Source of the DNA: Anisodus tanguticus
Lineage: Eukaryota; Streptophyta; Magnoliopsida; Solanales; Solanaceae
Assembly (NCBI GenBank): GCA_034509755.1
Contig: CM067543.1
Span: 15,748,954-15,812,953 of the forward strand
Direction of reading: 5' to 3'
Length of the DNA: 64,000 nucleotides
Shown here: positions 22,392-33,438 of the stretch, piece by piece
Position numbering within the stretch: the stretch's first letter is position 1
Layout: every line of letters starts with the position of its first letter
Translations under genes and position numbers: made by a program
The notes under the pieces: generated by a model
Database searches by the model: none
What the model was told of the DNA's origin: nothing
What the model saw: only the letters and a program-made list of their open reading frames with translations

Positions 22392-23338
22392 TCTCTGCTT
22401 GTCCTAAAGCAAGTACAATGACACATAATACTAACACAAATGCTCAGATATCACTAAGTAAAAATGTCTATAGTGGTTTTGGCAAGTAAGTATCGACGCA
22501 TCTCTCGTAAAAAAATGACTCCCCCCATATCCACAATAATAAAAAATATGTATGACTCAAGACTGTTGTAACTAACAATGAAGTTTCAATTAATGACATT
22601 AAGTTATTACAGGAACCATTGCGCGCATGAATCTCAATTTACGGGAAATCAATCACTTTACCAACCCTTATGTCCTAACATATACCAAAGAATGTGCCAA
22701 CACACATATGTACAAACAAATAGGACAAAAGACTATAAAGAAGAGAAACATTACACTCACAAAGAAGTTCTCAATCTAAACACTCACAAAGAAGTTCTCA
22801 AGCTAAACACTCACAAAGAAGTTCTCAAGCTAAACACCTTCGACTTCGGACAATTCAACTGTGATCACATTAGGATCATTTCTAGGTTGTAATGTAGGGT
22901 TAGGGACGAGTAGGATGTATATTTGGACAACAATGACTTACCCTCCTTGAATACTACACTTATTTAATCTTTTATGACCTTTTTTTCTTCCCTCTTTCTT
23001 TTGTTGCCTCCGTGTGGTTTATCTACTACTCTACTTCTTTTTATACCAATTTTCATTATCTTCTTCCCTCTTTTTTTTCTATTACCCTTTTTTAGAACCA
23101 CCACACCGTTTTCAGTAACTAGGAAACTAACGTCTACCCAACCTTTATGGATAAGCCTCATTTTTCCACATTTCACATATCACCCAGAACATAGGCTTTT
23201 AACGTATTCTTCATCATTTAAAGTGTCAAGGAGGGACCAAGTGTAAAAATAGGGATATTTAGAATAAAGGGTATAGGCTTATTTGCGTCTAGTCAAAGAA
23301 TAGGCTTGTAGGCTCAAAATGAAAAACTAGTGATATTC
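22392..23338 (-). other. Athila-like 3' untranslated region, first part
   Basis: Non-coding, T-rich on the plus strand around 22980-23100, holding a 27-bp tandem repeat at 22754-22834. It continues on the far side of the inserted chromovirus at 28047. Frames at 22578 and 22964-23246 are repeat or low-complexity translations, not genes. Confidence 0.6.
22754..22834. repeat. 27-bp tandem repeat, three copies
   Basis: Three consecutive copies of a unit starting cactcacaaagaagttctca (22754, 22781, 22808). The second and third look identical and the first differs at one base. Confidence 0.95.
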
Positions 23339-24282
23339 ATGTATTGGGGTGCAAGGAATTAGGCAGTTTGGACAAGGATGGGGCACAATATTGATAAACA
23401 AATTCCTGTGCGGGTATGGTAATGTAGGCCGAGAAGACCTTCAATATGTTTATAACCAGTAACCGGATAAAACCTTGGCTTGGATATAATTAGATCATAA
23501 AATTTCTAACTATAATTACACCAAGGGTTTGGACCACAAAAGGACCAAGGGGTGGCCCACAAAAGGACCGGGGTTTGGACCACAAAAGGACCAAGGTTTG
23601 GACCACAAAATGTCTGACTAAGATAACAACACAAAAGTTGAAAACATAGCAAATTTGAGTAAACTCAAATATATTTCATAAAACTCTAATGTCCCCTTAC
23701 ATAAATTACATCTCCTATTTATACTAGTTCTAGACATTCTAGAAGAGGAAACAAGAAGATACAAACATGTATCTTGGCCGAATGGAGGAGGTAATCGACC
23801 AATCCTTCATGTTCTCTAGGCCACCCTTTTATGGCATCCATGTATCTTGGCTGAATGGGGGAGATGCTCAACTAACCCTTCATGTTCTCTAGGCCAACCT
23901 TTTGTATCATCCATGTAGTTAAGTGCATGAACTAGCTAGTTCATGAATTACCTCATTGTGAGACGTTGGAAGCTTCTCTTTCTAGATGGTTCTCGGCTTA
24001 GTTATCCTATTTTATTACAAGATCTAGTAATTAAGCTAATAGGAAAACTAGTAATTACGCTAGAAATTAAAATCAATCTAAATTATGGTCTCGGCCAAGA
24101 CATACATAAAAGCTAAAAATTAATGGCACTTCTTGGCTCTTCAAGTCTTTTCTTCAACTCCATTCCACACTACATTCTACATTAAGAATATCACCATAGG
24201 ATGATTGGCAACATTCGGCACTCTTAGAAAATCCCCTTGTGGCTTAGGTTGGACACTTAAGCTCACGACCTTCTTTACATCA
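23339..24282 (-). repeat. Chromovirus 3' LTR, truncated at its left end
   Basis: It matches 27100-28046. It holds a minisatellite at about 23530-23608 built from ggaccacaaaaggaccaagg. It ends acatca at 24282 before the purine tract. Confidence 0.85.
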
Positions 24283-24299
24283 TACTCCCATCCTTAAAC
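24283..24299 (-). promoter_or_regulatory. Chromovirus polypurine tract
   Basis: The minus strand reads gtttaaggatgggagta immediately before the LTR start tgatgtaaag. Confidence 0.7.
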
Positions 24300-24419
24300 A
24301 AAATTGGCCCTCAAATTCTCGTCATCTATGTATGGCCAAACCAAATGATCCAAATACAAGACAAATAGTTTTGACTTCTAATAATGTCCCCATTGCACCA
24401 AGGATCTCACAATACAAAA

Positions 24420-24617
24420 TTATTTGTCATAAGTAGAATGGTTGAGCCGTGCACCACCCAATTTTCCACTTGAGAAAGAAAATAATCTTTTGTCTTGAAT
24501 CAAGATGGCACCAACACCAATTCCAGTAGCATCACACTCAATTTCGAATAGCTTCTCATGGTCTAGAGTCAGTGCTTCACATATCCTTCCCTTCAAGGTT
24601 TCCAAAGTTCTTTGCAC
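24420..24617 (-). pseudogene. Chromovirus RNase H, N-terminal fragment
   Basis: 65 residues: TLETLKGRICEALTLDHEKLFEIECDATGIGVGA, i.e. the start of the RT-linked RNase H with its first acidic residue in CDATG, then FSSGKLGGARLNHSTYDK. The frame stops there; the remainder of RNase H and all of integrase are absent. (Shown in two parts because the family motif is continuous.) The gap to the RT frame at 24955 contains stops. Confidence 0.8.
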
Positions 24618-24954
24618 TGGACCATTTTAACTCACCCTTTCTCATTTGTTAAATGATAGGGACAACAAGGGTACAACAATCTCGAGTGAAATGATGAGCC
24701 AAACCATGGAAACTTTATACCTCACTTACATTCGTAGGCTCGGGCCAACTCCGGATTGTTTCCATCTTGGATGGATCCACATGAATGCCCTCGGAGGATA
24801 CTATGTACCCCACGAATGGTCATAGCACCTCATGTATGAGCCTCGTGATAGAGATGGGAGCATTCCACAATCCAAATGGAATCACAAGCCATTCGTACAA
24901 GCCATACTTGGTTTTGGAAGCCATCTTCCATTTACCTTCCTCTCGTATCCTCAT

Positions 24955-25293
24955 TTAATGGTAGCTACTCCTCAAATCTATCTTGGATAAAAAATTGGCC
25001 CCACTAAATTCATCCCAAATATCATCCAATCTTGGCATAGGAAACCTGTACTTCACGGTGATGTTTTTGACCGCTCGACTATCAATTCTCATGCGCCAAG
25101 TTCCATCTTTCATTTGTACCAACAAGGCGGGTACCGCACATGGACTAAGGTTTTCTTGGACAACGCCTTTGTCTAGTAATTCTTTCATTTGTTCTTGCAA
25201 ATCCTTGGCCTCTTCCCGATGGTATCTATAGGTTCTAATTGGTGGTAATCTGGGTGCAAGATTATCCGGAATCACATCTTCAGATTTCTTCAA
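24955..25293 (-). pseudogene. Chromovirus reverse transcriptase, N-terminal half
   Basis: 112 residues with LPPIRTYRYH, LLDKGVVQENLSPCAVPALL, WRMRIDSRAVKNITVKYRF (the IDSR motif) and PRLDDIWDEF, ending at FLSKIDLRSSYH, the first catalytic Asp motif of gypsy RT. The frame then hits a stop. The Y-x-DD part is not found as an open frame: 24620-24950 translates only in broken pieces. Confidence 0.85.
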
Positions 25294-25302
25294 GAGTTCA
25301 TT

Positions 25303-25809
25303 CTAGTCGGCATCTTCAACCATATCTCCCACAAGACTCTTCTTCTCCTCATGCACCAATGAACCTATAGAACTTCCCTTCTTTAATTCTTCTTCTATCT
25401 TCGATGCTTTAAGCAAGAGGGCCTCAGACTTTTCCTTATGTTTCTTGTCATTTTGGATCTTCATTTTCTTCACCTCACTAGGTGACAATGGTATCAACCG
25501 AATCTTCTTATCATCCTTTTGAGAAGAATAGATATTCTTTTATCTATCATGTTGCACTTTCCTATCAAATTGCCATGGCCAACCCAATAAAATATGATAA
25601 ACATCTATAGGTAGGATGTCACACCATATCTCATCTTCAGACTTACCAACTCGAAAACTAACAAGAGCTTGTTTCATTACCTTTAGCCCTTTGTCTTTGT
25701 TCAACCATTGGAGAGCATGTGGATTAGAATGGCTGCGGGTAGGTAGTTTCAATTTGTCCACCATTTCCACGGAGGCCATATTGGCACAACTTCCTCCATC
25801 AATTATCAT
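25303..25809 (-). pseudogene. Chromovirus protease and linker
   Basis: The frame at 25540-25809 begins IIDGGSCANMASVEMVDKL, where DGGS replaces the usual DSGA/DGGS retropepsin motif of this lineage, and runs to DILPIDVYHILLGWPWQFDR, the conserved LLGRPW block. A following frame (25303-25497) is a Lys/Glu-rich linker between protease and RT. A frameshift or stop separates them near 25500-25540. Confidence 0.8.
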
Positions 25810-25877
25810 ATTATATACCTTGTCATTTACCTTGAATGAAGTGTAAAATAGTCAACACACATTGGAGTACTAAACTT

Positions 25878-26729
25878 TCACCCTCCTTCACAAGATGAAC
25901 ATCGACTTCGGTTCTTCAATAACAAAGGAATCCCCACACTCTTGACATTGGTGGGCTTTACATAGGTTTTTGCGGTACCTTTCTTTTGTTGTGTTTCAAA
26001 CTTGAGGACTAAGTGACATACGTCTTCAAATGTGTTGTATGTTGCAAATTTAACATTTTCTTGAATCGCCACATTTAAGCCTCCAATTAATCGTGCAATC
26101 CTTTGAGCCTCCTTTTTTTCTAAGTCACGAAGCATGGTGACTTTCTCGAACTCTCGAACGTATTCCTCAACTTTAAGAACTGCTTGACGAAGTTTGGTGA
26201 GCTTGAGGTATAGGTCTTGTTCATACTCCCTTGGCATGAAATGCTTCTTCAAATGTTTCTTTACTTTGTCCCAACATTCAATCTTGGTCTTCCCATTCCT
26301 CATCTGGCTTGTTTTGAGGTTTTCATACCACACAGAAATGAATTCCTTCAACTTCAATGTAGCAACCTTAAAACACTTGTGGTCATCATATTGGTTGTAT
26401 TTGAAAAGCCTCTCAATATCCCTTAACCATTCAAGGAACTCTTCCGGGTCCATATTTCTTTCAATGTTTGGAAGATCAAATCGTAGGCATCGGTCATCTT
26501 CCCTTTCATGCCTCAGGTTCTCTTGGACATCTTCTATTTCATGCCTTGGGTTGTTTTGTGCAACCTCCTCCCTGGACTCAACAACATTCATCACGGCACG
26601 CTCCGCAAACTCTCTTCTCAAGAGTTGCATTTGTTTCGCAATAAGGTCACTTATGGTCCTCAGAAGTTCTTCATTCATATTAGACATAGCGTCAAGGCAT
26701 GGGACGGGAAAGCCTTTCTTTGATACCAA
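25878..26729 (-). pseudogene. Chromovirus gag (capsid)
   Basis: 283 residues. A coiled or charged N-terminus (SNMNEELLRTISDLI) is followed by the retrotransposon gag domain from about residue 90: DPEEFLEWLRDIERLF, VATLKLKEFISVWYENL, WDKVKKHLKKHFMPREY, LRQAVLKVEEYVREFEKV and RLIGGLNVAIQENV. This layout is typical of CRM/Tekay gag. The first codons overlap the primer binding site, so the true start is probably the internal Met in DAMSNMNEE. No CCHC knuckle is seen before the frame ends. Confidence 0.85.
26717..26728 (-). promoter_or_regulatory. Chromovirus primer binding site
   Basis: The minus strand reads tggtatcaaaga six bases after the LTR end (26735), a tRNA-Met type primer site. Confidence 0.75.
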
Positions 26730-26734
26730 ACAGA

Positions 26735-28046
26735 TGTTTATAAGAAGGGGATTGTATGGTTAGGTGGGTCGAAGATGGATTGGGAATGGGGGGATACGAA
26801 AATGGGGGTCAAATGGAGGTTGGTGGGTTTTCGGGCAGTGTGTGTTTGATAGGGGATGTACGAGTGAATTTAGAGGGTTTTGGGCTAAGGTATTTAGAGA
26901 GGAAGAACTAGACACATTGTAAGTTATGTTGGTGGTTGGTATTTGGTGTTTCAGTGGTGGTAAGGTGGCGGAAACTAGTCGGGATAGTAAGATTGGTGGA
27001 ATAGTGGTGCGATCGGGACTATGGGGAATTGGTTAGAGGTTTTGGGTATTTGTGGGAGGAGTCGGTTGACGACTTTTGGGTGTGAGTTGGGGATGTGTTG
27101 GCATATATTGGGGTGCAAGGAATTGGGAAGTTTGGACAAGAATGGGGCACGAAATTGATAAACAAATTTGTGTGCGGGTAAGGTAATGTAGGCCGAGAAG
27201 ACCTTCAATGTGCTTGTAACAAGTAGACGGATAGAACCTTAGCTTGGGTATAGTTAGATAACAAAAGTTTTAACTAGACTTACACCAAGGGTCTGGACCA
27301 CAAAAGGACCAAGGGGTGGCCCACAAAAGGGCCGGAGTTTGGACCACAAAAGGACCAACGGTTGGACTACAAAATTTCGGACTAAGATAACAATACAAAA
27401 GTTGAAAACTTAGCAAGTTTGAGTAAACTCATATATATTTCATAAAACTCTAATGTCCCCTTACATCAATTACATCTCCTATTTATACTAGTTCTAGACC
27501 TTCTAGAAGAGGAAACAAGAAAGATACAAGCATGTATCTTGGCCGAATGGGGGAGATGTTCGACCAACCCTTCATGTTCTCTAGGCCATCCTTTTGTGTC
27601 ATCCATATATCTCGGCTGAATGGGGGAGATACTCGACCAACCCTTCATGTTCTCTAGGACAACCTTTTGTGTCATCCATGTAGATTAGTGCATGAACTAG
27701 CTAGTTCATGAATTACCTCATTGGGAGACGTTGGAAGCTTCTCTTTCTAGATGGTTTTGGCTTAGTGATCCTATTTCATTACAAGGCCTAGTAAATAAGA
27801 TAAAAGGGAAACTAGTAATTAAGCTAGAAATTAAAAGCAAGCTAAAAGATGGTCTCGGCCAAGACCTACATAAAAGCCGAATATTAATGGCACTTCTTGG
27901 ATCTTCAAGTCTTTTATTCAACTCCATTCCACACTCTATTCCAAATTAAGCATATAACCATAGGACGATTGTCAATCTTTGACACTCCCAGCAAATCACC
28001 TCGTGGCTCATGTTGGACACTTAAGCTCACGACCTTCTTTACATCA
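26735..28046 (-). repeat. Chromovirus 5' LTR
   Basis: About 1312 bp, from tgtttataagaagg to ttctttacatca. Its 27100-28046 part matches the left LTR, including the ~24-bp minisatellite (27287-27362). Frames at 26975, 27466 and 27718 are LTR translations, not genes. Confidence 0.75.
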
Positions 28047-29389
28047 GGTACCACTAAAAAAAATTTGGTATCACTTTAGCTATTCCTTTACATACGTGCA
28101 ACTATCCGACTTGTACAAACACATGTTTCCATACTTTCGTTTTACTTGATTCAGGGTGTCGAGGTTCGGGTTACTCAAACTTCACCATCTTTTTTACATT
28201 ATTAGCTCATTGGTTCATTATCAAGATTTTGGAGGGTATAACAATTTCAAAAATCAAGGGTGTAGTTGTTTATAAAAATTCTCTCCGACCCATTGGAAGT
28301 TATTCAGACTTCCATTCCTTTCATTCATCCATTCTTCAGAGTCATTATCACGAACAGTTGGCGGGCATGATGAATCGACATGAATGTGGATCAAAATTTC
28401 CGCGACTGAATGGCGGTACAAAATTCTCATCCCACTAGCCTTAATCTACAACAAACATACCAAATACCTCACCCCCAACCAAACTGTTCAACATACTTCA
28501 CAACAAACCAAGTCTCATAATTAATTTCCGAAACTCTAGGTGTATGAATTCTACCCACAATGCACAACATCAACTCGTACCATTACATTGCATCAAGAGT
28601 GAGGATAGAACATCAACGTACCTGATTGATTGCAAGCTTTCAAGAAAATAAAATGGAACCCAGTGCCCCAGTGTGCAGATGCTCTATTATTTTGGGGTAG
28701 GGTTGTATGTAGGGAATAGGGACGTGTGGGATGTGTGTGGATGGTGGAGTATGGATGACTTATAGAGTGTAATGGAGGTTTAGGGTCAATCGGGTATGGG
28801 AGAAGAGTGTGTGTGTGTGTTTGAATTTTTTACATGAAATGGGAAAGAAAGAGCATCAGAGTAGTTTTAATGTTTTGGACTTTTCTGGCATGATTATTAG
28901 ATGGTCCATAAAAAATTTAATGGTACCGTTGAATTATTTTCAGGTGCTTAATTAAGAAAACACACCTTTCTATCATTAATGACATGACCAAAAAGTACGG
29001 ACCATCAAATTTTATACAGTACATCGAATGCGATCGTCACCAAGTCGAGAAAAGCAATGAGCAACTTCAAGCCACCCTTTGTAGAAATTGATGGACCATC
29101 AAATTTTATACGGTCTGTATTTTTCCCTATGTCCTGAATGCCTGAACACCTGCACACCTATATATTTTTCCTGAGACCTGGACTTCCTACAATACCGGCA
29201 AACATTATACACCCAAAAACACTCAAAACAAACTGAAAGAAAAGAAAATAAAGAAAAAATATAAAAATTTAAACTTGGGTTGCCTCCCAAGAAGCGCTTG
29301 ATTTAACGTCGTGGCATGACAGTGTTACCCGTTTATTCAGGAGTATATCCATGCTTTAGATGGTGCCTATATATGATCTTGTCACCACA
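28047..29389 (-). other. Athila-like 3' untranslated region, second part
   Basis: Continuation of 22392-23338 beyond the inserted chromovirus. Non-coding, with a (GT)8 run near 28808 and the words ttgggttgcctcccaagaag near 29277, just downstream of the integrase end. No gene seen (frames at 28229 and 29099 are unsupported). Confidence 0.6.
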
Positions 29390-29882
29390 AATTCAGCCAT
29401 GGTGATATTTCACCATGTGGAAATTTACTCTAAAGGTTCGAGTCCCATATCTAGACTTCAATTCCATCGAGCCATTAGGTGAAACACTCACCACTTGGAA
29501 TGGCCCGGACCATTTCAATTTTATCTTGTTGTGGAAGAGTTTCAGCCTTTAATTGAAATGTAGGACATCAACTTTAGGTTGAAAGTCCCGCGTCAAAATC
29601 TTTTTATCATGGTAATGCTTCATTCTTTCCTTATACAGGGCTGCACATTCATATGGTTGATACCTAAACTCATCCATCTCATTGAGTTGAAACGTAGGCC
29701 AGTAATACCCACATTCCAGAACCTTAGCCGCTCTCCTATTCCTACTATGATGACCCCCACCAGAGAGTCATGGCATACCTTCAGATTAGACATCACCTCA
29801 TCTTCAGAAACACATCTCAGAATCATATTTATCAGTTCAGGTTCGGAATAAGTACGGCTCATCCCAGAGATACTAGCAATAG
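29390..29882 (-). pseudogene. Athila-like integrase C-terminal remnant
   Basis: On the minus strand, across frameshifts, I read CHDSLVGG, KVLECGYYWPTF, then QLNEMDEFRYQPYECAALYK, ERMKHYHDKK, LKLKWSGPFQVVSVSPNGS and FRVNFHMVKYHHG. These are the zinc-region end and the C-terminal domain of Athila-type integrase. The whole catalytic core that should lie between YYWPTF and QLNEMDEF is missing, so an internal deletion joined the two ends. Integrase would insert the cDNA; this fragment is dead. Its right edge (~29890) abuts a plus-strand Tekay-type pol. Confidence 0.75.
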
Positions 29883-30081
29883 TCTTTTAAGAATTTCTTC
29901 TTCTAATAGTTTTTAAGCTCTTCAAGAATGAGACTAGTAACCAAAAAGTTAGAAATATTAGCATACCATGGAGTCGAGGTAGGACAAACCCATTGCTATG
30001 CATTACCTGGTAGGGTCGAGGCTGAGGCATCCGATATAGGTCATCACATGTATTATCTCAGTCAATCATCGGTCTGCTACT

Positions 30082-30867
30082 GTGTTATTTGATCTAGGGT
30101 CTACCTTCTCTTATGTGTCTGCCTACTTTTCTGCTAAATTGGAGATGTGGTGTGATATGCTTAATGTTCCTATTTGTGTGTCTACACCAGTCGGTGATTC
30201 TATAATTGTAGATAGAGTATATCACATTTGTATAGTTACTTTCATGGGTTATGACACTTGGGTAGATTTGGTTATCTTAGATACGGTGGATTTTTATTTG
30301 ATCTTGGGTATGGATTGTCTATCACCATATCATGCAATTCTAGATTGCTATTACAAGACGATCACGCTAGCTATGCCTAGTCATCCGAGGTTAGAGTGGA
30401 GAGACGCTTCTATCCCTACTCTTAGGAAGGTTATTTCTTATATTTGGGCTAGGAAGTTAGTGGACCATGATTGTTTAGCTTATCTTGCTCATATTTGGGA
30501 TATGAGTGTAGAGACTTCTTTTTTTGATCCTATTCTGGTAGTTAGTGAGTTTGCGGAGGTCTTTCCTTCAGATTTGTCGGGTATGCCACCAGATAGAGAT
30601 ATTGACTTCTATATTGATCTTGAGGCAGGTAGCCGACTTATTTCCATTCCTTCATACCATATGGATCCAGCAAAGTTGAAGGAGAAACTTCAAGATTTGT
30701 TGAGTAATGGCTTTATTCGATCGAGTGTATTTCCATGGGGAGCTCATGTCTTGTTCGTGAAGAAGAATGATGGCACCATATGTATGTGCATTGATTATAG
30801 ACAGTTGAACAAGGTCACCATCAGAAACAAGTATCCGATTTCATGTATTCATGAACTATTTTATTAG
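30082..30867 (+). pseudogene. Tekay-type protease and RT N-terminal part
   Basis: 261 residues. VLFDLGSTFSYVS (just before and at the frame start) is the retropepsin site with DLGS for DxGS; VDLVILDTVDFYLILGMDCL is the conserved protease end; then SEFAEVFPSDLSGMPPDRD opens RT, followed by LSNGFIRSSVFPWGAHVLFV, KKNDGTICMCIDYRQLNKVT and NKYPIS. The frame stops at 30867 before the first catalytic Asp motif. Confidence 0.88.
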
Positions 30868-30882
30868 CTCTAGGGTCCTTCT

Positions 30883-31140
30883 GTGTTTTTGAAGATTGAC
30901 TTGAGGTCTGAGTATCATCAGTTAAAGATCCATGTCGAGAATGTTCCCAAAATGGCTTTCCGGACTTGTTATGGGCATTATCGGTTCTTGGTGATATCAT
31001 TTGGACTTTCCAATGCAACTATATCATTCATGGACTTGATGAATGTGATATTTAAGTTGTACTTGGATTCTTTTGTAATTGTGCTTATTGATGACATCCT
31101 GATATATTCAAAAGTCGGGAGGACTATAAACGCCATCTGA
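30883..31140 (+). pseudogene. Tekay-type RT catalytic core
   Basis: 85 residues continuing the previous frame after a stop: FLKIDLRSEYHQLKI (first catalytic Asp), FRTCYGHYRFLVISFGLSNA, and VLIDDILIYSK with the catalytic DD. The expected YS(K) end and EHLRHLRVVLQ-type thumb region are then frameshifted. Confidence 0.88.
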
Positions 31141-31253
31141 GAGAGGTTCTTGGGATTTTGAAGTAGAAGAAGTTATATGCTAAGTTATTGAAATGTGAGT
31201 TCTAGTTGAGTTTTATGGCATTCTGAAGACACGTACTATCCAAGAATGGGATT

Positions 31254-31870
31254 ATGTTAGACCCTAAGAAGATAGAGGCAATCAGGAACTGGCCTAGACC
31301 GACTTCTGTGATGGATATTCAGAGTTTCATAGGTCTTGCTAGCTGTTATTGTCGGTTCATCAAGAGTTTCTCTTCTATTGCTTCGCATCTGACGTGTTTG
31401 ACTCAAAAGGAAGTGTCATTTCAATGGTATGATAAGTGTGAGAAGAGCTTTAAAATGCTCAAGACTCTTTTGACCACAACCCCAATTTTATCCCTTTGTT
31501 GAAGGGGAAGATCTTTACTGTGTATTGTGATATTCTAGGATTGGGTTGGGTTGTGTGCTGATGCATGAGGGTAAATTTATTGCTTACGCATCGAGGCAGT
31601 TGAAGGTGAACGAGAAGAATTACCCTGTTCATGATTTGGAGGAATTACTTGTATGGTGTTCATTGTGAGGTGAATCTCGACTATCGTAGTCTTCTGCACG
31701 TGTTTAATCAGAGAAATTTGAATTCTAGCTAGCGTCGGTGGATGGATTTGTTGAAAGATTATTACATGACCATTTTATACAATCCAGGAAAGGCCAATGT
31801 GGTGGCGGATACTTTTAGCCGAAAAGCAGTCAATATGGGGAGTTTACCTTGTTTGGCTATTTTTGAGCAT
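31254..31870 (+). pseudogene. Tekay-type RT thumb and RNase H
   Basis: Frame 31254-31502 has DPKKIEAIRNWPRPTS, FIGLASCYCRFIKSFSSIA and FQWYDKCEKSF. RNase H continues in other frames (YASRQLKVNEKNYPVHDLE near 31585-31640), and the frame from 31742 has RWMDLLKDYYMTILYNPGKA and NVVADTFSRKA. Stops separate the pieces. Confidence 0.8.
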
Positions 31871-32009
31871 CTTTTTGCATTGGAGGTCCAATATCTAGCC
31901 AACCATTTCATGAGGCTTGATATTTCAAATCTAGATAGGATTACATCTTCTGTGGAGGCGAGGTCATCTCTTTTGGACCAGATTCAGGTTCACCAATATA
32001 ATGATGTAG

Positions 32010-33180
32010 GGTTGTACAATATGCGAGATAAGGCGATGAGTGGTGAGGCCAAGGAGGCCATGATTGATAGTGAGGTTGTTTTAAGGATCAAGGGTAGATT
32101 GCGAGTGCCTCATATAGGAGATTTGGCTTGATTGATTATGAAAGAGGCCCACAACTAGGTATTCGATATATCTAGGTTCTACTATGATGTTCCGTGATTT
32201 GAGGTAGCACTATTGGTGGGGTAGGATGAAGAGATACATCACTGTTTTTGTGTCTCAATGTCAAAATTTCTAGCAGGGCAAGTATAAGCACCAGCGTCTC
32301 TGTGGTACGTCTCATAGGATGTCCATTCCCGAGCGGAAGTGGGAGAGAATCGCCATGGATTTCGTTGTTGGGTTGCCCAAGACTTTGGGTAAGTTTGATG
32401 CTATTTGGGTTATTGTTCATAGATTTACCAAGTCCGTGCATTTCATTCTGGTCCAGATGACTTATAATAAGGAGAAGTTGTCTATGATCTACATTCGGGA
32501 TATTGTTTGTCTTCACAGAGTTTTATATTTCTATCATATCAGATCGGGGTACTCAGTTTACTTTGTATAACTTTTTTCCCTCTCGCTTAGATCTCGATAA
32601 CTTTTTACCCTCAGACCGATGGTCAGTCCGAGCGGACTATTCAGGTATTACAGGACATGTTACGAGCCTGCATGATTGATTTTGGTAGTTATGGGGACCG
32701 GTTTTTATCCTTGGCAGAGTTTGTGTACAACAACAACTATCACTCCAGTATTAATATAGCACCATTTGAGGCCTTGTATGATAGGAGGTGTCATTCTCTA
32801 ATTGGTTGGTTTGATGCATTCGAGGTCCATTCTTAGGGAACTGATTTGTTGAGGGATTTATTAGAGATAGTGAATGTGATCTAGGACAAACTCCTGACAG
32901 CGCGGAGCAAGCAGATGGAGTATGTGGACCAAAATGTCCGAGACTTAGAATTTATGGTAGGTGAAAAGGTTCTTCTGAAGGTCTCATCCATGAAGGGTGT
33001 GATGATATTCTGTAAGAGAGAAAGATGAGTCTGAGGTATATCAGACCATTTGAAGTTCTTCAGAGAGTTGGAGAGGTGGCATATGAGCTGGCTTTGCTAC
33101 CAGGTCTTTCGGTGTTCATCCAGTTTTCTATGTGTCTATGCTGAAGAAGTATCATGTCGACGGCTCTTATATCATTTAGT
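32010..33180 (+). pseudogene. Tekay-type integrase
   Basis: Pieces in order: the zinc region (HYWWGRMKRYITVFVSQC, where the last Cys pair is damaged), PERKWERIAMDFVVGLPK with the first catalytic Asp, FDAIWVIVHRFTKSVHFI, YIRDIVCLHRV, then TDGQSERTIQVLQDMLRAC with the catalytic Glu near 32610-32670, and the GPY-like C-terminal block around 33030-33130. A deletion between 32530 and 32590 removes the second catalytic Asp region. Dead copy. Confidence 0.8.
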
Positions 33181-33191
33181 GAGACTCCGTA

Positions 33192-33428
33192 TTGTTTGAT
33201 CAAAATTTGGAGTTCGAAGAGGAGCCTGTGGCTATTTTAGATAGGCAAATGAGAAAGTTGAGATCGAATGAGATAACTTTTGTGAAGGTTCAGTGGAGGC
33301 ATCATCATGTCGAGGAGGCGACTTGGGAGATCGAGTCTGATATGCAAAGAAAATATCCTAGCTTGTTCACTTATTTAGTACGTTTCCTCTTATCATTTCT
33401 CTCTGTTCGAGGACGAATATTATTTTAA
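33192..33428 (+). pseudogene. Integrase C-terminal chromodomain
   Basis: The frame holds EEEPVAILDRQMRKLRSNEI, then VKVQWRHHHVEEATWEIESD and MQRKYPSLF: a group I chromodomain with the aromatic W of QWRHH and W of ATWE. In chromoviruses it targets integration to modified histones. The frame ends 10 bases before the 3' LTR. Confidence 0.88.
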
Positions 33429-33438
33429 TTAGTATCTG

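Larger units (their letters stand above)
23339..28046 (-). mobile_element. CRM-like Ty3/gypsy chromovirus, integrase deleted (minus)
   Basis: Direct LTRs lie at 23339-24282 and 26735-28046, with gag, protease, RT and the start of RNase H between them on the minus strand. The minus LTR start is tgatgtaaagaagg in both copies, a primer site lies at 26717-26728 and a purine tract at 24283-24299. The order and the RT block (SPCAVPALL, KYRFPMPRLDD) are like CRM/centromeric chromoviruses, though Galadriel or Reina types cannot be excluded by eye. The integrase and chromodomain, expected between RNase H and the purine tract, are missing: only ~140 bp separate them. It is inserted in the Athila-like 3' region. 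The left LTR lacks the first ~390 bp of the right one and no target duplication is seen, so the left end is damaged. Confidence 0.8.
29960..33438 (+). mobile_element. Tekay/Del-type gypsy internal region (pol), gag missing
   Basis: Protease, RT, RNase H, integrase and a C-terminal chromodomain follow each other on the plus strand, the order and motifs of Tekay/Del chromoviruses. Several stops and frameshifts break it (near 30867, 31140, 31500, 32130, 33000). It starts abruptly at a GQTHCYA-type block, so gag, leader and 5' LTR are gone or displaced. It runs into its 3' LTR at 33439, which is itself split into three segments ending at 48588. Confidence 0.85.

Noticed and set aside
22754..22834. 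CRISPR-like array
   Set aside because: Units are directly adjacent without spacers and the context is a plant retrotransposon; it is a simple tandem triplication.
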